DNA of 64,000 bases from Dyella sp. 2HG41-7 (GTDB lineage Bacteria > Pseudomonadota > Gammaproteobacteria > Xanthomonadales > Rhodanobacteraceae): assembly GCF_021390675.1 (NCBI RefSeq), contig NZ_JAJEJV010000004.1, positions 2,852,001 to 2,916,000 on the forward strand. The letters run 5' to 3'. The notes beneath the pieces are model-generated. The model searched no databases. It worked only from the letters and a program-made list of their open reading frames with translations, and was not told where the DNA came from. Within the stretch, counting starts at the first letter, position 1; every line of letters begins with the position of its first letter. Of the stretch, positions 26,648 through 34,651 are shown piece after piece. The position numbers and the translations under genes are program-made.

Positions 26648-27151
26648 TCAGCGAATGGCTTCGTGCGCGTAGCTCATGATGCGCGTAATTTCCCACCCAT
26701 TGGGCAATTGATGCCAAATAATTAAGAACTTGGCCTCGCCGAAGCATTTACCGGATTTGATCTCGCAGAATGTATGGCGCCCCTCTTCGATCGCGCCGTA
26801 ATCCTTGATCGGATAAATTTCCTGACTTCCCGCCGTCAGCACGCGTCGAAAGTTACCGCATACATGCGCGCGCGTGTTCTCCATATAGGCTTGTCTTGTC
26901 CAAGTCACACCGCTTTTGTCGTGGTAAAACTCAACATTGGGATTCAAATAGCTTTCGTGTTTTTTGAGCTGATCGGGCGCACTGCAGTTATTGAATGAAT
27001 CGAAGAATTCGGCATCCAATTTCTGGATGGTGTTGGACAACGAATCGGAGCTCGCAGGATTCTGCAAATTCGAAGTCGTAGATGTTGCGGCTCCCGCGCT
27101 AGCGGCGGCTAGAGCAAGGAAAACACTCGGCAACAAAATATTCGTATTCAT
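26648..27151 (-). CDS. Exported NTF2-like (DUF4440-type) protein
   Basis: A 167-residue protein with a signal peptide (cleavage near AGAAT). The body is an NTF2-like cone: LDAEFFDSFNNC, then LNPNVEFYHDKSGVTW, then the beta strands RRVLTAGSQEIYPIKDYGAIEEG and FLIIWHQLPNGWEITRIMSYAH. Four cysteines could form disulfides in the periplasm. No catalytic role can be deduced. It ends convergently 27 bases from the PLD gene. Confidence 0.78.
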   Translation of the reverse strand: MNTNILLPSVFLALAAASAGAATSTTSNLQNPASSDSLSNTIQKLDAEFFDSFNNCSAPDQLKKHESYLNPNVEFYHDKSGVTWTRQAYMENTRAHVCGNFRRVLTAGSQEIYPIKDYGAIEEGRHTFCEIKSGKCFGEAKFLIIWHQLPNGWEITRIMSYAHEAIR

Positions 27152-27334
27152 TCCCTACCCGTCCTCAAGGCCAAGTATCTGGCAACGATCTTTCAGTGAT
27201 GCGCTCAATGCCCGGTTGGTTGCAAACCGAAGCTATGTCGCTGGAAAGCCGTCCCGCGCCAAAGCATCAGGCGTCACCGCCCACATGTCCATCTCCCGCC
27301 GAACCCAGTGGCTTCTCACCCAGTCTTTACCTTC

Positions 27335-27374
27335 AGATATGAAAACGCCCCCATTCGGGGGCGCTTTCATATCT
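27335..27374 (-). terminator. Terminator of the split tRNA-Ser gene
   Basis: CGCCCCC/GGGGGCG with loop ATTC (27346-27363) is extended by AGATATGAAA/TTTCATATCT on both sides, giving an almost perfect 18-bp stem. The minus strand reads TTTTC after the GC stem. It directly abuts the CCA end of the tRNA-Ser 3' fragment. Confidence 0.75.
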
Positions 27375-27434
27375 GGCGGAGAGAGTGGGATTCGAACCCA
27401 CGGTAGGCTTACACCTACGGCAGTTTTCAAGACT
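27374..27434 (-). pseudogene. 3' fragment of split tRNA-Ser(UGA)
   Basis: Read on the minus strand, this is the last 61 nt of a tRNA-Ser. It runs from the anticodon arm (CTTGAAA loop, anticodon TGA) through the long variable arm, the T-arm GTGGGTTCGAATCCCAC and acceptor TCTCTCC to GCCA. The sequence beyond 27434 does not continue the tRNA. Joined to 32251-32279 it gives a perfect 90-nt tRNA-Ser, so the gene was interrupted at this point. Confidence 0.92.
27422..27434. other. Left attachment core of the island
   Basis: AGTTTTCAAGACT here is identical to 32238-32250 and lies in the anticodon arm of the split tRNA-Ser. Beyond the core the two ends keep partial similarity (TCCTGCCTT against GCTGCCTT). 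This fits site-specific recombination by a tyrosine recombinase at the anticodon arm. Confidence 0.8.
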
Positions 27435-27498
27435 TCCTGCCTTGCCCATACGAAACAATAAGTTAGCGCTGAGTGATCATCGACGCGCCTGTTTTCAA

Positions 27499-27548
27499 GG
27501 TATATTTTGGTATACCACGGTATCTCAGCGGTGACTTAGGTATACCGC
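27499..27548. promoter_or_regulatory. Helically phased GGTAT array near the left end
   Basis: GGTAT occurs at 27499, 27509, 27519 and 27539, that is at exact 10-bp steps with one step degenerate (CGGTG at 27529). Two copies extend to the palindrome GGTATACC (27509-27516, 27539-27546). The core-like GTTTTCAAG also appears just before it (27491-27499). Same-face spacing suggests cooperative binding of one protein, for example recombinase arm sites or an AlpA/Xis-type site. Confidence 0.5.
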
Positions 27549-27562
27549 CGTTGCGCTTCGCG

Positions 27563-27583
27563 TGATTGACGCCTGATTGACGG
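27563..27583 (+). repeat. 21-bp direct repeat, left copy
   Basis: Identical over 21 bp to 31846-31866. Internally it is two TGATTGACG units 11 bp apart. The pair brackets all the protein genes of the island but leaves the replacement tRNA outside. It could be integrase arm sites or the ends of an older nested element. Confidence 0.75.
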
Positions 27584-27633
27584 AGTTACTTCATAAGTGA
27601 AGCAAAAAGAACTGATGTCTTAAACGCATTACG

Positions 27634-27936
27634 TCATGGCGCTCCACCGAAGTCCGTCGCTCTGAACTCAGTGAACCATCGAAGCAATTCGCTTTTGACA
27701 TAGCGAACTACTCTTCCCCTCTTCCGATACGGTGGACCTGATCGCTTCCAGCGTTGCTTCTTGAACCAGGACTCACTCATCTTCGTCAGCGCGACAGCTT
27801 CTGTCGTCGTGAGCAATTCATCGTCCGACTCACTGACCATGATCGCTTGAACGGGCATCGAACTTTCAATCACGGGTGACTTCTTTGCAGGACGTCCGCG
27901 TCGCCGATTGACCTTGAACCCGTCAATATCTGTCAT
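27634..27936 (-). CDS. AlpA/excisionase-like small DNA-binding protein
   Basis: A 100-residue protein. The basic N-terminus (RRRGRPAKKSP) is followed by a MerR-like HTH_17 fold, LTTTEAVALTKMSESWFKKQRWKRSGPPYRKRGRVVRYVKSELLRWF, typical of AlpA regulators and excisionases of P4-like satellites. It probably binds sites at the element ends (the GGTAT array is 85 bases downstream) or regulates island genes. Its ATG lies inside the palindrome TGTCATGACA and faces the XRE gene 58 bases away. Confidence 0.78.
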   Translation of the reverse strand: MTDIDGFKVNRRRGRPAKKSPVIESSMPVQAIMVSESDDELLTTTEAVALTKMSESWFKKQRWKRSGPPYRKRGRVVRYVKSELLRWFTEFRATDFGGAP

Positions 27937-27994
27937 GACAGTTACGTGCCTATAGGCCGTGGACTATAGGCCACAATGACACGAAATTTGCGGC
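27931..27994. promoter_or_regulatory. Divergent control region of alpA-like and XRE genes
   Basis: This 64-base stretch, covering the intergenic space and the first codon of the alpA-like gene, carries the palindrome TGTCATGACA (27931-27940) and a 9-bp direct repeat CTATAGGCC (27950-27958, 27964-27972) at 14-bp spacing. Both are likely contacts for the XRE repressor or the AlpA-like protein, by position. Confidence 0.45.
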
Positions 27995-28252
27995 GTGACC
28001 ACACAGCCGCCTCCCGACATCGCAGCCCTATTTGGCGAAGTTCTACTTCGCCATCGGACGCATGCGGGCATCAGCCAAGAGGAACTCGCGCTGCGTGCCG
28101 ACGTGGACAGAACATTCGTGTCGAGGCTTGAGCGTGGCATACGGCAGCCGACAATAACCACGCTTATAGTTATCGCCCAGGCGTTAGGAGTTCACGCAGC
28201 AGATCTTGTTCGCGAGACCGAAACAGCGGTGCATCGGAAGCATAAGAAATAG
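27995..28252 (+). CDS. XRE-family HTH regulator
   Basis: An 85-residue protein that is essentially one HTH_3 domain: FGEVLLRHRTHAGISQEELALRADVDRTFVSRLERGIRQPTITTLIVIAQALGVHAADLV, with a basic tail. It starts at GTG 27995; the nearby ATG at 27976 is out of frame. Such minimal repressors often control toxin or defence operons. It is the only rightward gene in the island and ends 78 bases from the converging operon. Confidence 0.85.
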   Translation: MTTQPPPDIAALFGEVLLRHRTHAGISQEELALRADVDRTFVSRLERGIRQPTITTLIVIAQALGVHAADLVRETETAVHRKHKK

Positions 28253-28329
28253 CCATTGAGCGGATCGCCGTTTCGACGGACGAGCTAAGGAAGCTTTTGT
28301 CTAGGGCAAAGTAACGGTCGCAGGACCGA

Positions 28330-28788
28330 CTACACGGGCTCGCCGGGAATACATTCCTCATATCGTCGAGACCAAAAGAGCATGGTTTCGACACTACGCT
28401 TTAGCGTAGCCTCGACGCAATCACCGACCAGGTCTGCCAAAAAAGCCGCAACCTCAGACTGTCCGAAAGTCCTGCACCAATACGAAGGAAGTTCACTGAC
28501 ACTTAGATCCCAATGTTGCGCAGTCGCGTATACAGATGCGTCCAGGGCCATGGGAGATGGAGGGGCAACACTTAGCAAGATTGTGCCTGCTAATTTCTGC
28601 CTCTCGAATCGATTTTGCTGCAATTGAGCATCAAAGAAGAACGATAAGAGACCGAAATAGACCTCCCGGGATGATGCGTTTCGGCAGCCAAATATGAGCT
28701 GCCTCTGCTGCTGTGGGTTCGACGAGCCAAACTCGTCAGCCGCAATCCTGACTTTCTCAACGACCTTGAAGCGGTCCCATGAATTCAT
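28330..28788 (-). CDS. Island protein of unknown function, last gene of five-gene operon
   Basis: A 152-residue, mostly helical protein with no recognised motif. Notable segments are FGLLSFFFDAQLQQNRFERQKLAGTILLS and VAAFLADLVGDCVEATLKRSVETMLFWSRRYEE. It has no signal peptide. The ATG is 12 bases after the stop of the nuclease-like gene, so it is almost certainly co-transcribed and possibly a partner or immunity component. Confidence 0.6.
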   Translation of the reverse strand: MNSWDRFKVVEKVRIAADEFGSSNPQQQRQLIFGCRNASSREVYFGLLSFFFDAQLQQNRFERQKLAGTILLSVAPPSPMALDASVYATAQHWDLSVSELPSYWCRTFGQSEVAAFLADLVGDCVEATLKRSVETMLFWSRRYEECIPGEPV

Positions 28789-28800
28789 AATTCACATCAC

Positions 28801-29787
28801 CTAGAAGGGAATGTCATCGCCCATCTCAGGGACAGAATTTGAGTTAGGAACCGCTCCTTTCGGCAAAGGCAGATTCGTCACTACAAACAGATTGAGAAGA
28901 TCATCCCTGTCCATAAACATAATTTGCGAGCGCTTTGTCGCGTCCAGTTTATTACCAATCCAATTCCGAGCTTGCTTTGTAATTTCACCACCGGCGACGA
29001 TGAATGCGTGGTCAACCAAAACACGCCGGTTTAGTTCTGGATCGAATATTTCGTGCCCGAGCATCATGTTGACCTGATTGTGAATCTCTGCGACGTTGGC
29101 AGATCCGTTCTTGCCAACGCCTGCCGCATCCAGCTTGCCCTTCTTAACTTGGATCCCAAAGTAAAGGACATGAAGAGTGGGCAAGGTATATTTCATCCAT
29201 ACGTCTTTGCCATACTCCAGCGCCTTGTCCTTGTGACCAGCGGCAGTGATGCGATGGAATCCTAACTGACGAAACAGCGGCAGCAGAACGTCTTCAATTA
29301 GCTCGTCTTCGGAACATTTGTCAAAATAGGCGGTGAGTTGATCGCGGCGTTCGAGTTCCGCTGGCGTCATCGGGCGATGGGGGTTTGCCACCTGCGCAAC
29401 GGAATTAGTTGCAATGTGACGAAGTTGCCCGATGCCATGTTCATCGTAGAAAGCCTCCCAACCCTCACGAACCAATACGACATTGAGAGCGGCCAGAGCT
29501 TTACTTCGGTCCGGATCACCCTCTTGGGCCTCGCCCTTATCAAGCACAGCGCGAATTATTCGAATGAATGCGTCTGGTGGAACTGCTGGACTTGGGTGCG
29601 GTTGTCCCAGAACCTCATCCAGTCGGTCAGCAACCCACGCCCAACGGGTCGAACCATCATGAACGTAGCCCAGATCGCAGTCCTCGAAGAACTCGGTGAT
29701 GTAGCTGCTCGACCGATAGTGGAAATGAGCAACGTTCCCGCAAATGATGTCCGCAAGCTCGCGTAGATTTCTATTTTTCCACTTCAT
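28801..29787 (-). CDS. Predicted defence nuclease: AbiJ-like N-terminus plus PD-(D/E)XK domain
   Basis: A 328-residue protein. Residues 1-60 (WKNRNLRELADIICGN, YITEFFEDCDL, YVHDGSTRWAWV) resemble the AbiJ N-terminal domain type 3 found on abortive-infection effectors. Residues about 155-300 look like a restriction-endonuclease fold: a conserved acidic helix DELIEDVLLPLFRQLGF, then YGKDVW (D195), then FGIQVKKGK (Q213, K215), matching D-(Q/E)xK. The predicted role is cleavage of nucleic acid after a phage signal. ATG 29787 overlaps the end of the DUF6650 gene by 17 nt. The upstream in-frame ATG at 29850 would overlap far more and add 21 non-conserved residues. Confidence 0.72.
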   Translation of the reverse strand: MKWKNRNLRELADIICGNVAHFHYRSSSYITEFFEDCDLGYVHDGSTRWAWVADRLDEVLGQPHPSPAVPPDAFIRIIRAVLDKGEAQEGDPDRSKALAALNVVLVREGWEAFYDEHGIGQLRHIATNSVAQVANPHRPMTPAELERRDQLTAYFDKCSEDELIEDVLLPLFRQLGFHRITAAGHKDKALEYGKDVWMKYTLPTLHVLYFGIQVKKGKLDAAGVGKNGSANVAEIHNQVNMMLGHEIFDPELNRRVLVDHAFIVAGGEITKQARNWIGNKLDATKRSQIMFMDRDDLLNLFVVTNLPLPKGAVPNSNSVPEMGDDIPF

Positions 29788-30286
29788 GACCAACCGAGCG
29801 TCCCTCGCTGTCCAAACCGGGAATGATTCTTGCCAGCCCATCTTCGACATCTAGGCCGTGCGTTGCCGCCAAGATGGCAACGTAAATACCAAAGACGCCC
29901 CTCATCTCTCCGAGAGCCTGGTTGAATTCCCACGTGGCGTAGTGTCCTCTATCGAATGCGTGCCGGACGATCGGCCCGTCTTCGGGTCCAACGGTGTCTA
30001 AGAACTTCCGACATGCGGCGCGCATAGCTCGCAGGCTCTGCGCCAACTGCCCCTCGCCCGTCAATCGGCCCAGTTCAGAAGTCAGGAACTCCCGAATCCG
30101 AAGAGCCGACTGAACGCCATGTTCCGGCACTTCCATTTCAGACGGCACATAAAGAACGCGGCGATCTTCTAAGAATGCCAACACTCTTCGTGCCACGACG
30201 ATCTCGGCTTCTGGTGGGTTCCATTGGATACCAAACACCGGGACGCTGATGCCCGTTATGCGGGAAAGAATCTCGCTGAAGTTCAT
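29771..30286 (-). CDS. DUF6650-family protein
   Basis: A 171-residue protein with the family opening ITGISVPVFGIQWNPPEAE and the following VARRVLAFLEDRRVLYVPSEMEVPEHGVQSALRIREFLT, which I recognise as DUF6650. The remainder is helical (LAQSLRAMRAACRKFLDTV). Its function is not known to me; members occur in accessory regions. It is coupled to its neighbours: its start lies 7 bases after the upstream gene's stop, and its end overlaps the nuclease-like gene. Confidence 0.72.
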   Translation of the reverse strand: MNFSEILSRITGISVPVFGIQWNPPEAEIVVARRVLAFLEDRRVLYVPSEMEVPEHGVQSALRIREFLTSELGRLTGEGQLAQSLRAMRAACRKFLDTVGPEDGPIVRHAFDRGHYATWEFNQALGEMRGVFGIYVAILAATHGLDVEDGLARIIPGLDSEGRSVGHEVEK

Positions 30287-30293
30287 GACATCG

Positions 30294-30782
30294 CTATCCG
30301 ATCACGTGATGGATCCAAGCACCAATATCACCGACGTGCCCCAGCCCCGTTTCCATTGCTTTTTTTACCAACGTGCTCAACATCTCTGCTGGCAGGCCGC
30401 GAATTGTTTCCTTTAGCTTGACCTTAGTTGCGTTGTCTTTCGTGCCATCTTCTTCGACTCGCGCAATCAAAAGATCACGCACCGTATCATCATGAAGTTT
30501 GACGGTGACCACCCCAAGAATAGCGCCAAGACCTCCATCCGCAGCGAGAAAATCGAGCCCGTCATGCGTTATGCGAACTTTCCAAAGGACTGATTTGTCG
30601 CCCATGCTGGAAAAACGTGGCTGCCCATCGATCAGTCTATGTTCGAGTAAGTAGTGCAAATTAACTGTCTCGCGACGCCCTTCTTCGTCTCCCTTGAGAT
30701 CGAAGACCTTCCAATGGGGATACTCATCCCGCAATTGCAGAAGCAATTCATGCTGCCGAGCCCGATCTAAGAATTCACCCAT
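30294..30782 (-). CDS. Winged-helix-like protein of unknown function
   Basis: A 162-residue protein. The first 80 residues fit a winged helix (LLLQLRDEYP, VNLHYLLEHRLIDG, KVRITHDGLDFLAADGG). A helical tail follows with KLKETIRGLPAEMLSTLVKKAMETGL. This layout (wHTH, DGG turn, helical end) is common in phage- and defence-linked proteins that may bind DNA or bridge a complex. It is the second gene of the operon, 50 bases from the first. Confidence 0.65.
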   Translation of the reverse strand: MGEFLDRARQHELLLQLRDEYPHWKVFDLKGDEEGRRETVNLHYLLEHRLIDGQPRFSSMGDKSVLWKVRITHDGLDFLAADGGLGAILGVVTVKLHDDTVRDLLIARVEEDGTKDNATKVKLKETIRGLPAEMLSTLVKKAMETGLGHVGDIGAWIHHVIG

Positions 30783-30832
30783 AGGAACTCGCTCGAAGTT
30801 ATGACAACCGCAAATTCGCCCAGAACACCCAA

Positions 30833-31717
30833 TCAGGCTTGAGGCACCTTAACGGTCACGAGGTTCGCAGGACCTACGCTTACGCCCGCGGTGGAGGAGT
30901 AACGCTGGACAACATATTCGAAGAAGCCATCAACTGGACTTGCGTTCGCTACACTGGCCAGTTGGTGGCCTGCGTTCGTCAACAGGACCTTACCGATATC
31001 TAACGTTCCGGCACTCGGCGTGATGAGAATGGGCTTCCCGAAATACACGATCGGAAACTGCCCGCCCAACCGAATTTTCGAATAACCCGTCATTTCGTTA
31101 AAAGTAATCAGACCGAGTGTTTCTAGATGACTGAGCGTATCGAAACTTATGCCATGCTGATGGTATATATCCGCCTGGGTATCAAAAATTAACGGAACCC
31201 GACCTGCAACATTCCAAATAAAGCCACACAAGCGGCTAAATAGCTGCGCGTCAGATTTTTCAAGATCCGCAATGATATTGACAGTCCGCCGCGAATAGGT
31301 GCCAGGGTTATTTGCTTCTCCGGCCAACACTTTTGCCCACAATTTCTGCATCTCTCCATCCGATACTATTTTTGTTTTTTCGAAGAAATTAGCTATCCAG
31401 TCATCCTCGACGTTTGAAGCATCAGATTGTTCGTGGAGCAATGGAATTGCTTTATCAGTAATGGACTCGATATTCTCCTGCTTTCGCGACTCCTCCGCTA
31501 ACCAGCGCTGAGCCGCACGCATTTGCAGTTCGTCGATTTCAAGCTTGTTTTGTGCCGCGATAAGACCTGCCTCCGCCTCGGCCTTGGCTATCCGGCGTAT
31601 TTGAGTTGGACGATAAAGGCCACCAATACCTTGGGAGACCTTTTCAATAAGCACTTGGGCTGCTTTGCCGAAGTGTTTACCGTCAATGACGATCAACCCG
31701 TTTTTTTCGTCTGCCAT
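30833..31717 (-). CDS. DUF2806-family protein, first gene of the operon
   Basis: A 294-residue protein with the full DUF2806 pattern: an N-terminal coiled-coil segment (RRIAKAEAEAGLIAAQNKLEIDELQMRAAQRW), then KQENIESITDKAIPLL, VEDDWIANFFEKTKIVSDGEMQKLWAKVLAGEANNPGTYSRRTVNIIADLEKSDAQLF. The C-terminal 120 residues are beta-rich. Family members are cytoplasmic, of unknown function, and turn up in accessory regions. The ATG at 31717 (MADEKNG) was chosen; the longer form adds 15 basic residues. No signal or membrane segment is present. Confidence 0.75.
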   Translation of the reverse strand: MADEKNGLIVIDGKHFGKAAQVLIEKVSQGIGGLYRPTQIRRIAKAEAEAGLIAAQNKLEIDELQMRAAQRWLAEESRKQENIESITDKAIPLLHEQSDASNVEDDWIANFFEKTKIVSDGEMQKLWAKVLAGEANNPGTYSRRTVNIIADLEKSDAQLFSRLCGFIWNVAGRVPLIFDTQADIYHQHGISFDTLSHLETLGLITFNEMTGYSKIRLGGQFPIVYFGKPILITPSAGTLDIGKVLLTNAGHQLASVANASPVDGFFEYVVQRYSSTAGVSVGPANLVTVKVPQA

Positions 31718-31845
31718 AGCCCTGCTCCGATTTGGGCATCGGGACTTTGCCCCTGTTGGCAACGAAAATTAACACGCACCCGTTCCATGCCGTCAATCGG
31801 GTGGGGCATAGACGTCTCTCTACGTCTACCAAAGTTCAACTCGAA

Positions 31846-31866
31846 TGATTGACGCCTGATTGACGG
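31846..31866 (+). repeat. 21-bp direct repeat, right copy
   Basis: Exact copy of 27563-27583, same orientation. It lies 129 bases upstream of the DUF2806 start codon and 120 bases left of the tRNA-Ser terminator. Confidence 0.75.
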
Positions 31867-31985
31867 CTCGACTTGCGCAGATGCACTGAAAAAACCTATG
31901 TGTGGGCACTCTTCGCTCTGAGTTACGCAAAGAAATCATCCATCGCTGCGTCGACATTTCACGCACCAGTGCAAATGAAGCCTAC

Positions 31986-32015
31986 AAAAAAGCCCCTGAA
32001 ACCAGGGGCTTTTTT
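31986..32015. terminator. Bidirectional intrinsic terminator after the intact tRNA-Ser
   Basis: AAAAAAGCCCCT (31986-31997) and AGGGGCTTTTTT (32004-32015) form a perfect 12-bp stem with a 6-base loop and T-runs on both strands. It ends 9 bases from the CCA end of the tRNA-Ser gene. Confidence 0.9.
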
Positions 32016-32023
32016 GCGTTTTA

Positions 32024-32113
32024 TGGCGGAAGGGGTGGGATTCGAACCCACGGGAAGGTTACCCTTCCGACGGTTTTCAAGACCGTAGCGATCGACCACT
32101 CTGCCACCCTTCC
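32024..32113 (-). tRNA. tRNA-Ser(UGA), complete, island-borne
   Basis: A 90-nt tRNA with CCA encoded. Acceptor GGAAGGG pairs with CCCTTCC, the D-arm is GCAGAGTGGTCGATCGC, the anticodon stem ACGGT/ACCGT holds loop CTTGAAA (anticodon TGA), a long variable arm follows, then the T-arm GTGGGTTCGAATCCCAC. Acceptor, D, anticodon and variable arms differ from the split gene, so it is not a simple duplicate. It lies inside the island, between the defence operon and the right core. It can supply UCA decoding in place of the interrupted gene, and it has its own terminator. Confidence 0.95.
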
Positions 32114-32237
32114 AAGGTGTTTTCAGCTGCTCAAAACTTGAGCAATTTCTTGAAAAAATCGACCTAAGTCAGCAGTTTAATTGACAGTTTCAGATCACTT
32201 GTAACTTATTGATTTTTAATACATTTTTCTTAGTATA
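32114..32237. other. AT-rich right end of the island
   Basis: This is among the most AT-rich stretches of the island. It contains GCTCAA/TTGAGC close to the tRNA 5' end and probably the promoter of the island tRNA. It does not contain the 3' half of the split tRNA, so the element did not restore the native gene at this junction. Confidence 0.55.
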
Positions 32238-32250
32238 AGTTTTCAAGACT
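32238..32250. other. Right attachment core of the island
   Basis: AGTTTTCAAGACT, identical to 27422-27434. To its right the native tRNA continues; to its left is AT-rich island sequence. Confidence 0.8.
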
Positions 32251-32279
32251 GCTGCCTTAAACCGCTCGGCCATCTCTCC
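32238..32279 (-). pseudogene. 5' fragment of split tRNA-Ser(UGA), including right core
   Basis: On the minus strand this reads GGAGAGATGGCCGAGCGG onward through the D-arm and anticodon stem to the core at 32238-32250, then the tRNA stops. It is 42 nt; with the 3' fragment at 27374 it rebuilds a canonical 90-nt tRNA-Ser. Its own promoter lies presumably to the right, after the serS operon. Confidence 0.92.
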
Positions 32280-32336
32280 GATTTTTTGCGTTCGATGACT
32301 GAGATTTCAGACGATCGAGCGAGGGGCGTAATCGTA

Positions 32337-34024
<1,688 letters not shown>

Positions 34025-34075
34025 TTATCGCCGTGCGGCCGCCGCGGTCGCAACGCGGCGGCGCCTACCCTGCCC

Positions 34076-34651
34076 TCAGGCCGATTTTCGCTCCTGGCGG
34101 CCGATCCACCAGGCCATCGCCGCGCCAGCCAGCAACCAGCCGATTAGCTGCTCAACCAGCGCGGCCCAGACCAGGGCCTCGGGGAAACGGTACCAATTCC
34201 AATAGGGCGCCAAGGCGCTAAGCCACGCAAACAAGGCGGCGACCACGGCGATGCCCAAGCGCTTGCGGAAGCTGAAGCTGCTCAATCCCATCAGAAAGGC
34301 CAAAGCCAGCGCGGACAAGGTGTTGGATGCCCATTCGCGCGGAAGTTGGCCGGTCATCTGGGTCATGTCCTTGCCCTGCGGCTGGTACACCACCCACGCG
34401 TACGGCGACGCGCTGGCCTTTTGCGAATACGCAGCGCGGGCGGCCGGGTCGTTCCATTTGTTGAAGTCCAGCGACGGCAGGATGTAGACGCCGGGCGTGG
34501 CGCCAAGACCCTCGTGCAGTGCGCTGAGTACGACATCTTCGTGCGCGGGCTGATGGATGCCCGGATTTCCAAGCCCTAGGAACATGTGCGCGACGAAGCC
34601 CCAGAGGAACATCACGATGCCGCCCAAGATCGCTGCGATCAGTACACGCAT
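34076..34651 (-). CDS. Conserved membrane protein of unknown function
   Basis: A 191-residue protein with an N-terminal helix (MRVLIAAILGGIVMFLWGFVAHMFLGLG), a soluble stretch of about 85 residues (SPYAWVVYQPQGKDMTQMTGQLP) and three C-terminal helices ending AAMAWWIGRQERK. It is probably an inner-membrane protein with a periplasmic loop. It is co-directional with serS but 84 bases upstream; no role is assignable. Confidence 0.7.
   Translation of the reverse strand: MRVLIAAILGGIVMFLWGFVAHMFLGLGNPGIHQPAHEDVVLSALHEGLGATPGVYILPSLDFNKWNDPAARAAYSQKASASPYAWVVYQPQGKDMTQMTGQLPREWASNTLSALALAFLMGLSSFSFRKRLGIAVVAALFAWLSALAPYWNWYRFPEALVWAALVEQLIGWLLAGAAMAWWIGRQERKSA

Larger units (their letters stand above)
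27422..32250. mobile_element. 4.8-kb integrase-less island inserted in tRNA-Ser(UGA)
   Basis: The boundaries are the two 13-bp cores that split the tRNA. The content is an AlpA-like protein, an XRE regulator, a five-gene operon with a predicted nuclease, and a replacement tRNA-Ser(UGA). The non-coding ends and several genes are visibly richer in A+T than the flanks. No integrase, transposase, capsid or replication gene is present, so the element is either decayed or mobilised by an integrase supplied in trans. The AlpA-like gene recalls P4-type satellites. Small island size and nuclease cargo suggest a defence island. Confidence 0.8.

Noticed and set aside
27233-27430. Short frames over the tRNA fragments (peptides such as GIRTHGRL)
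   Set aside because: These are the well-known false translations of tRNA-Ser genes.
27422-32250. Reading the island as a complete prophage or ICE
   Set aside because: No integrase, structural, replication or conjugation genes are present in the 4.8 kb.
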